Of a stretch of DNA of 43,405 nucleotides, positions 38,681-43,405 are shown in pieces; position 1 is the stretch's first letter, and every line of letters starts with the position of its first letter. Made by a program: the position numbers and the translations under genes. Below the pieces are notes generated by a model, which made no database searches, was not told the DNA's origin, and was given only the letters and a program-made list of their open reading frames with translations. Source of the DNA: Microbacteriaceae bacterium PS02066 (GTDB lineage Bacteria > Actinomycetota > Actinomycetes > Actinomycetales > Microbacteriaceae); assembly GCA_029959545.1 (NCBI GenBank), contig JASCPH010000024.1, positions 1 to 43,405 on the forward strand, in the 5' to 3' direction.

Positions 38681-39240
38681 TGGCTGAGAACGAGAACGTC
38701 GAGCAGACGGCTGAGAAGCCCGCTACCAAGACGACCCGTAAGCCCGCCGCCAAGAAGGCCGCAGCGCCGAAGGCGGAGAAGAAGGACGTCGCCGTGGCGC
38801 GTCCGGGCGTGCTGAAGGTGCACCACCTTCGTCCCGTCCCCGGATCCAACACCGCCAAGACCCGCGTCGGTCGTGGTGAGGGATCCAAGGGTAAGACCGC
38901 CGGCCGTGGCACCAAGGGCCAGAAGGCCCGCTACCAGGTCAAGGCCGGCTTCGAGGGTGGGCAGATGCCGCTGCACATGCGCACCCCGAAGCTGCGCGGG
39001 TTCAAGAACCCGTTCCGCGTCGAGTACCAGGTCGTGAACCTGGACAAGCTCGCGGAGCTGTACCCGTCCGGTGGCGACGTGACCGTCGTCGACCTGGTCG
39101 CCAAGGGTGCGGTTCGCAAGAACGAGAAGGTCAAGGTGCTCGGCACCGGCGAGATCTCGGTGAAGCTGAACGTCGAGGTCGACAAGGTCTCCGGCTCCGC
39201 TGAGCAGAAGATCGTCGCCGCGGGCGGCACCGTCAAGTAA
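38680..39240 (+). CDS. rplO: 50S ribosomal protein L15
   Basis: 186 aa. Late-assembly protein of the large subunit. The family core begins near residue 43 ([20 protein letters not shown]) with [20 protein letters not shown]. The N-terminal 40 residues are a Lys/Ala/Glu-rich extension longer than in E. coli. It ends just before a terminator-like hairpin. Confidence 0.96.
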   Translation: MAENENVEQTAEKPATKTTRKPAAKKAAAPKAEKKDVAVARPGVLKVHHLRPVPGSNTAKTRVGRGEGSKGKTAGRGTKGQKARYQVKAGFEGGQMPLHMRTPKLRGFKNPFRVEYQVVNLDKLAELYPSGGDVTVVDLVAKGAVRKNEKVKVLGTGEISVKLNVEVDKVSGSAEQKIVAAGGTVK

Positions 39241-39248
39241 GCCGCGTG

Positions 39249-39277
39249 CAGGGGCCGGAGGACATCTCCGGCCCCTG
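39249..39277 (+). terminator. Terminator-like hairpin between rplO and secY
   Basis: Perfect 12-base-pair stem (39249-39260 with 39266-39277), loop GACAT. There is no T-run. It may reduce read-through into secY, which appears to have its own promoter. Confidence 0.75.
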
Positions 39278-39323
39278 TCGCATACCCGGAGGATGCGGCC
39301 GCTCCGGCACGCACGGGGTGGGA

Positions 39324-39329
39324 TACCCT
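39324..39329 (+). promoter_or_regulatory. Putative secY -10 box
   Basis: TACCCT at 39324-39329 predicts a start site near 39336. The -35 region is poor. GGAGG precedes the GTG start by about seven bases. Confidence 0.4.
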
Positions 39330-39378
39330 GGTGGTCTGTGCGCCTCCTGCGCCGGGAACCCTTTCTGGAGGAATCCAC

Positions 39379-40704
39379 GTGTTCAGCGCCATCGCGCGCG
39401 TGTTCCGCACGCCTGACCTGCGTCGGAAGATCGCTTTCACCCTGGGCATCATCGTGCTGTACCGTCTCGGTGCGCACGTGCCGTCGCCGTTCGTCGACTT
39501 CCCGAACGTTCAATCGTGTCTCGCCGACACGTCGAACACGCAGGGCGTGCTGTCGCTGGTCAACCTCTTCTCGGGCGGCGCGCTTCTGCAGCTGTCGATC
39601 TTCGCGCTGGGCGTCATGCCCTACATCACCGCGACGATCATCGTCCAGCTGCTGCGCGTGGTCATCCCGCACTTCGAGACCCTCTACAAGGAGGGCCAGT
39701 CGGGCCAGGCGCGTCTGACGCAGTACACGCGCTACCTGACCATCGCCCTCGCCCTGCTGCAGTCCACGACCCTCGTGACGGTCGCTCGCAGCGGCCAGCT
39801 CTTCGGCAACACCGGTGTCGCCTCCTGCGAGCAGCTGCTGACCAACGACGCGTGGTGGGCTCAGCTGCTCATGATCATCACCATGACCGCCGGCACCGGC
39901 CTCATCATGTGGTTCGCCGAGCTCGTCACCGAGCGCGGCATCGGCAACGGTATGTCGCTGCTGATCTTCACCTCGATCGCCGCGACGTTCCCGGCCGCGA
40001 TGTGGTCGATCTGGCAGGCCCGCGGTTTCGAGGTCTTCCTGCTCGTCCTCGCCATCGGCGTCGTGATCGTGGCTCTCGTGGTCTTCGTCGAACAGTCGCA
40101 GCGTCGCATCCCGGTGCAGTACGCCAAGCGGATGGTGGGCCGTCGCACCTACGGCGGGACGAACACCTACATCCCCATCAAGGTCAACATGGCCGGTGTC
40201 GTGCCGGTCATCTTCGCCTCGTCGCTTCTGTACATCCCCGCGCTCATCTCGCAGTTCAACCAGACCCCGGATGCCGACGGCGCGCTGCCGGGCTGGGTGG
40301 TCTGGATCCAGAACTACCTCACGCGCGGCGATCACCCGCTCTATTGGCTGCTGTACTTCCTGCTGATCGTCGGGTTCACCTACTTCTACGTCGCGATCAC
40401 CTTCAACCCGGTCGACGTCGCCGACAACATGAAGAAGTACGGCGGCTTCATCCCGGGCATCCGTGCCGGCCGTCCCACCGCGGAGTACCTCGACTACGTG
40501 CTCACCCGCATCACCCTGCCCGGCTCGATCTATCTGGGTCTCGTCGCACTCATCCCGCTGATCGCTCTCGCGACGGTCGGTGCCAACCAGAACTTCCCGT
40601 TCGGCGGCACCTCGATCCTCATCATGGTCGGCGTCGGACTCGAGACCGTGAAGCAGATCGACGCCCAGCTCCAGCAGCGTCACTACGAAGGGCTCCTGCG
40701 ATGA
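39379..40704 (+). CDS. secY: Protein translocase subunit SecY
   Basis: 441 aa, ten membrane helices. Forms the Sec protein-conducting channel with SecE and SecG. Conserved phrases: ALGVMPYITATIIVQLL, VNMAGVVPVIFASSLLYIPA, FNPVDVADNMKKYGGFIPGI and the cytoplasmic GVGLETVKQIDAQLQQRHYE. GTG 39379 follows GGAGG; the frame extends upstream but without homology. The stop overlaps adk by four bases (ATGA). Confidence 0.97.
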   Translation: MFSAIARVFRTPDLRRKIAFTLGIIVLYRLGAHVPSPFVDFPNVQSCLADTSNTQGVLSLVNLFSGGALLQLSIFALGVMPYITATIIVQLLRVVIPHFETLYKEGQSGQARLTQYTRYLTIALALLQSTTLVTVARSGQLFGNTGVASCEQLLTNDAWWAQLLMIITMTAGTGLIMWFAELVTERGIGNGMSLLIFTSIAATFPAAMWSIWQARGFEVFLLVLAIGVVIVALVVFVEQSQRRIPVQYAKRMVGRRTYGGTNTYIPIKVNMAGVVPVIFASSLLYIPALISQFNQTPDADGALPGWVVWIQNYLTRGDHPLYWLLYFLLIVGFTYFYVAITFNPVDVADNMKKYGGFIPGIRAGRPTAEYLDYVLTRITLPGSIYLGLVALIPLIALATVGANQNFPFGGTSILIMVGVGLETVKQIDAQLQQRHYEGLLR

Positions 40705-41291
40705 CCGCGCGCCTGTTGATCGTGGGGCCCCAGGGCTCCGGCAAGGGCACCCAGGGCGTGCGCATCGCCGAGGCGTTCGGTGTGCCGGCGGTGTCGACGG
40801 GCGACGTGTTCCGGGCGAACATCTCCGAGGGCACCGAGCTCGGCCAGCAGGTCCAGGCCATCATCGCTGCGGGAAACCTCGTTCCGGACGAGCTGACGAG
40901 CGCGGTCGTGCGCGACCGGCTGGCGCAGGACGACGCCGCTCCCGGCTTCCTCCTCGACGGATACCCCCGCAACCTCGGACAGGTGGGTGATCTCGATGCG
41001 TTCCTGGAAGAGCGCGGGGAGAGCCTCGACGCCGTGATCGAGCTGGACGTGCCCCGCGAGGAGAGCATCTCCCGCCTGACCAAGCGCGCCGAGGAACAGG
41101 GTCGCACGGACGACACGGCCGAGGTGATCGCGCACCGCCTGAGCATCTACGAGAACGAGACGGCACCGATCCTCGATGTGTACCGCGATCGCGGTCTCGT
41201 CGTCGCGATCGACGGCATCGGCTCCCTCGATGTGATCACCGAGCGCATCCTCACAGCCCTCATCGCCCGCGGGCTGACACCGGCGTCCTGA
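40701..41291 (+). CDS. adk: Adenylate kinase (short form)
   Basis: 196 aa. Interconverts 2 ADP with ATP and AMP. The P-loop is GPQGSGKGTQ, with the AMP site TGDVFRANI and the FLLDGYPRN motif (Phe where the family often has Tyr/Pro-Arg variants). There is no LID insertion between the two halves, so this is the short class, usual in actinobacteria, not a truncation. ATGA overlap with secY; map begins three bases after the stop. Confidence 0.96.
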   Translation: MTARLLIVGPQGSGKGTQGVRIAEAFGVPAVSTGDVFRANISEGTELGQQVQAIIAAGNLVPDELTSAVVRDRLAQDDAAPGFLLDGYPRNLGQVGDLDAFLEERGESLDAVIELDVPREESISRLTKRAEEQGRTDDTAEVIAHRLSIYENETAPILDVYRDRGLVVAIDGIGSLDVITERILTALIARGLTPAS

Positions 41292-41294
41292 GTC

Positions 41295-42122
41295 GTGCTG
41301 CGACGCTCCATCTACAAGACCCCGGCGCAGCTGCGCCAGATGATCGAGCCGGGGCTCATCACCGCCGCCGCCCTCCAGGCGGTGCGCGAGATGATCGCGC
41401 CCGGCGTGACGACGGCCGAGTTGGATGCGGCGGCCGCGGCCGTGATCACCGGGCGAGGTGCGGAATCGAACTTCCAACTCGTTCGCGGCTACCGCCACAC
41501 CACGTGCGTGTCGGTCAACGAGCAGGTCGTCCACGGGATCCCCGGCGACCGGGTGCTCGAAGCCGGCGACATCGTCTCGATCGACGCGGGGGCGCAGTTC
41601 CGGGGGTGGAACGGCGACTCGGCGATCACCATCGTCCTGCCCGACCCCGAGCGGCCCGAGCTCGTCGCCGCGCGGCAAGAGCTGTCCCGGGTCACCGAAG
41701 GATCCATGTGGGCCGGGATCGCCGCCATGGCGACCGGACGCCACATCGGTGAGATCGGCGCCGCGGTCGAGGATCACGTCACGGGGGCGGGGGAGTACGG
41801 CATCCTGCGCGACTATGTCGGGCACGGCATCGGCCGCAAGATGCACGAGTCTCCCTCGGTGTTCAACTATCGTGTGCCGGATCCGGGCCCTCGCATCCAG
41901 CCCGGTCTCGTTCTCGCCATCGAGCCCATGGTGGTGGCGGGGTCCGAGGCGACCTTCGTCGAAGACGACGAGTGGACGGTCTCCACGATCGACGGCTCAG
42001 CCGGCTCCCACTGGGAACATAGCGTCGCCGTCCATGATGGAGGGATCTGGGTTCTTACGGCCCCCGACGGCGGAGCCGCGGGGCTGGCTCCGTATGGTGT
42101 GAAGCCGGTCGAAATCGAGTAG
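41295..42122 (+). CDS. map: Type I methionine aminopeptidase
   Basis: 275 aa. Removes the initiator Met from nascent proteins. The five metal ligands can be placed: Asp in SIDAGAQFRGW, Asp in NGDSAITI, His in VGHGIGRKMHE, Glu in LAIEPMV and Glu in HWEHSVAV. The common HEEP is HESP here. The GTG start is three bases after adk, and the frame stops at TAG. An actinobacterial genome may carry a second map elsewhere. Confidence 0.96.
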   Translation: MLRRSIYKTPAQLRQMIEPGLITAAALQAVREMIAPGVTTAELDAAAAAVITGRGAESNFQLVRGYRHTTCVSVNEQVVHGIPGDRVLEAGDIVSIDAGAQFRGWNGDSAITIVLPDPERPELVAARQELSRVTEGSMWAGIAAMATGRHIGEIGAAVEDHVTGAGEYGILRDYVGHGIGRKMHESPSVFNYRVPDPGPRIQPGLVLAIEPMVVAGSEATFVEDDEWTVSTIDGSAGSHWEHSVAVHDGGIWVLTAPDGGAAGLAPYGVKPVEIE

Positions 42123-42133
42123 GAAAGAGCATC

Positions 42134-42805
42134 ATGGCAGCGGCAAAGGGTAAGACGAACTGGTTCGCGATCTGGATCAGCGTCATCGCTGTCGTCGCCA
42201 TCGTGGCCGTCGGCGGCCTCGTCGTCGTTTTCAACAACATGGCTTCTGACCCCGGCAAGGCGCCCGAGGCATCCAACATCGACTCGTCCACCGGCGCGAT
42301 CTCGTTCGGGACCGGCGAGCACACCGTCGACACCTACATCGACTTCATGTGCCCCTACTGCAGCCAGTTCGAGCAGACGGAGGGCGAGACGATCCAGGGT
42401 CTCGTCGCGTCGGGCGACATCACCCTGAACGTGTACCCCGTCGCAATCCTGGACCGCCTGTCGCAGGGCACCGAGTACTCGAGCCGCGCCGCGAGCGCGA
42501 TGTACGCCGTGGCCGCTGCCGACCCTGACAACGCCTACGCCTTCCTGCAGGCGCTGTACGCGAACCAGCCCGCCGAGAACTCGACCGGTCTCACCGACGA
42601 GCAGCTGGTGGATCTCGCCCGCGGGGCGGGCGTGAACGTCACCTCCGACCTGGAGAACGCGATCACCTCGAACGAGTACATCAAGTTCGCGAAGTCGCGG
42701 TCGCTCCCGGACGGTGCGACGGGCACGCCCACGCTTCGCGTCAACGGCGACCTCGTCCAGATCACGTACAACCCGCAGACCGACATCGTCAGCAGGATCT
42801 CCTGA
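42134..42805 (+). CDS. Membrane-anchored DsbA-like thiol-disulfide protein
   Basis: 223 aa. One membrane helix (about 11-33) holds a thioredoxin-fold domain outside the cell. The active site is FMCPYCSQF (Cys73, Cys76) and the cis-Pro loop is GTPTLRVNG. CPYC with this layout fits the DsbA/Mtb-DsbA-like group that makes or repairs disulfides in exported proteins. The ATG follows AGGAA and lies 11 bases after map. Its place between secY-adk-map and infA is unusual, and a link to secretion is plausible. Confidence 0.88.
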   Translation: MAAAKGKTNWFAIWISVIAVVAIVAVGGLVVVFNNMASDPGKAPEASNIDSSTGAISFGTGEHTVDTYIDFMCPYCSQFEQTEGETIQGLVASGDITLNVYPVAILDRLSQGTEYSSRAASAMYAVAAADPDNAYAFLQALYANQPAENSTGLTDEQLVDLARGAGVNVTSDLENAITSNEYIKFAKSRSLPDGATGTPTLRVNGDLVQITYNPQTDIVSRIS

Positions 42806-42836
42806 GCGGGGTGGGGCCGACGCGCCAGTCGCCGAG

Positions 42837-42865
42837 TGGCGCGATGCGGCTCTATCACCTATAGT
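42837..42865 (+). promoter_or_regulatory. infA promoter
   Basis: TATAGT (42860-42865) with a weak TGGCGC -35 (42837-42842) at 17 bases. The sequence TATAGTTGATCTTTG matches the rpoB promoter at 14 of 15 positions. The leader is about 100 bases with GAGG before the infA ATG. The remainder of the gap 42806-42972 shows no gene. Confidence 0.65.
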
Positions 42866-42972
42866 TGATCTTTGGTGCTTTGCGCCTTCGTTGGCGTGTC
42901 GCTGGCGAGGCGTTTCCGGCACCGAATCCCATCCACCGCAGATCGACCGGTCTGCACGAGGGTAGCGAGGCT

Positions 42973-43194
42973 ATGGCTAAAAAAGACGGTGTCATCGAGA
43001 TCGAAGGCGTGATCTCCGAGGCTCTGCCCAACGCGATGTTCCGCGTCGAGTTGAGCAACGGGCACAAGGTGCTCGCCACGATCTCCGGCAAGATGCGGCA
43101 GAACTACATCCGCATCATCCCCGAGGACCGCGTCGTCGTGGAGCTCTCGCCCTACGACCTCACCCGCGGCCGCATCGTCTATCGCTACCGCTGA
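42973..43194 (+). CDS. infA: Translation initiation factor IF-1
   Basis: 73 aa OB-fold protein that blocks the A-site during initiation. It starts [20 protein letters not shown] and includes [20 protein letters not shown]. Upstream in-frame codons to 42865 lie in the leader and lack homology. rpmJ follows after 58 bases. Confidence 0.97.
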   Translation: MAKKDGVIEIEGVISEALPNAMFRVELSNGHKVLATISGKMRQNYIRIIPEDRVVVELSPYDLTRGRIVYRYR

Positions 43195-43252
43195 TCCGGT
43201 CGAGAAGTAACGGCTCCGCCTCGGAGCACGAAGACAGCGAACAGGAAGCATC

Positions 43253-43369
43253 ATGAAGGTCAACCCCAGCGTCAAGCCGATCTGCGATCACTGCAAGGTG
43301 ATCCGTCGTCACGGACGCGTCATGGTCATCTGCAAGTCCAACCCTCGCCACAAGCAGCGCCAGGGTTGA
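43253..43369 (+). CDS. rpmJ: 50S ribosomal protein L36
   Basis: 38 aa, too short for the usual length cut-offs but unmistakable: [20 protein letters not shown] then [18 protein letters not shown]. The three Cys (11, 14, 27) and His32 make this the zinc-binding form. AGGA precedes the ATG by eight bases. Confidence 0.97.
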   Translation: MKVNPSVKPICDHCKVIRRHGRVMVICKSNPRHKQRQG

Positions 43370-43378
43370 CGTGAGTCG

Positions 43379-43405
43379 TGTCAATGCCGCACAGCGGCAT
43401 TGACA
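43379..43405. promoter_or_regulatory. Perfect palindrome containing a consensus -35 hexamer, at the window edge
   Basis: TGTCAATGCCGC (43379-43390) and GCGGCATTGACA (43394-43405) are perfect complements around ACA. Each outer end is TTGACA, the ideal -35 box, pointing outward on each strand. The rightward one would serve the genes expected next (rpsM and the alpha operon). It could also act as a hairpin terminator for rpmJ. Confidence 0.6.

Noticed and set aside
40701..41291. Adenylate kinase thought truncated (no LID)
   Set aside because: The length and order of motifs fit the known short class, and both ends are intact.

Overview
The window is 43.4 kb of very GC-rich actinobacterial chromosome, most probably Microbacteriaceae and plausibly Microbacterium. 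The assignment rests on the strong G/C preference at third codon positions, an actinobacterial-type RNA polymerase beta subunit with a TTG start, many GTG starts, an LPXTG wall protein, and numerous genes with a TANNNT -10 box six bases before the start codon (leaderless transcription). No mobile element, CRISPR array, tRNA or rRNA was seen.

Region 1 (1-10174) is accessory. It holds the end of an unidentified gene, a DesK/NarL-type two-component system next to a MacB/FtsX-type ABC transporter, and a set of small metabolic or unknown genes: an SRPBCC-like protein, a ComB-like phosphatase, a SprT-like metalloprotease, a TPR protein and a spermidine-synthase-fold protein. It ends with the 5-oxoprolinase genes pxpA and a fused pxpB-pxpC. 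Two long inverted repeats lie here.

Region 2 (10175-17896) is rpoB-rpoC, with a clear promoter and a strong UNCG-loop terminator. Region 3 (17897-23817) holds an alpha/beta hydrolase, two convergent paralogous envelope proteins with conserved cysteines, two membrane proteins, an unknown protein, and a membrane protein with a Pro/Ala/Tyr repeat linker and an FHA domain.

Region 4 (23818-28543) is the str operon (rpsL, rpsG, fusA, tuf). Hairpins lie in the rpsG-fusA and fusA-tuf gaps. Region 5 (28544-29365) is an isolated LPXTG wall protein gene. Region 6 (29366-43405) is the S10 and spc ribosomal protein clusters, starting with a strong promoter and an unusually structured leader of about 290 nt. 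The order is rpsJ-rplC-rplD-rplW-rplB-rpsS-rplV-rpsC-rplP-rpmC-rpsQ, then rplN-rplX-rplE-rpsH-rplF-rplR-rpsE-rpmD-rplO, then secY-adk-map, a DsbA-like gene, infA and rpmJ. rpsN is missing from its usual place between rplE and rpsH.

The best candidates for something undescribed are: the multi-branched S10 leader RNA (two long-range helices and three GNRA hairpins); the uniform leaderless promoter layout, including two divergent leaderless promoters packed into 33 bp; the roughly tenfold over-represented octamer GGATGCGG; a possible family of palindromic intergenic elements; and the paired paralogous cysteine-rich envelope proteins. All structural and promoter calls were made by eye.
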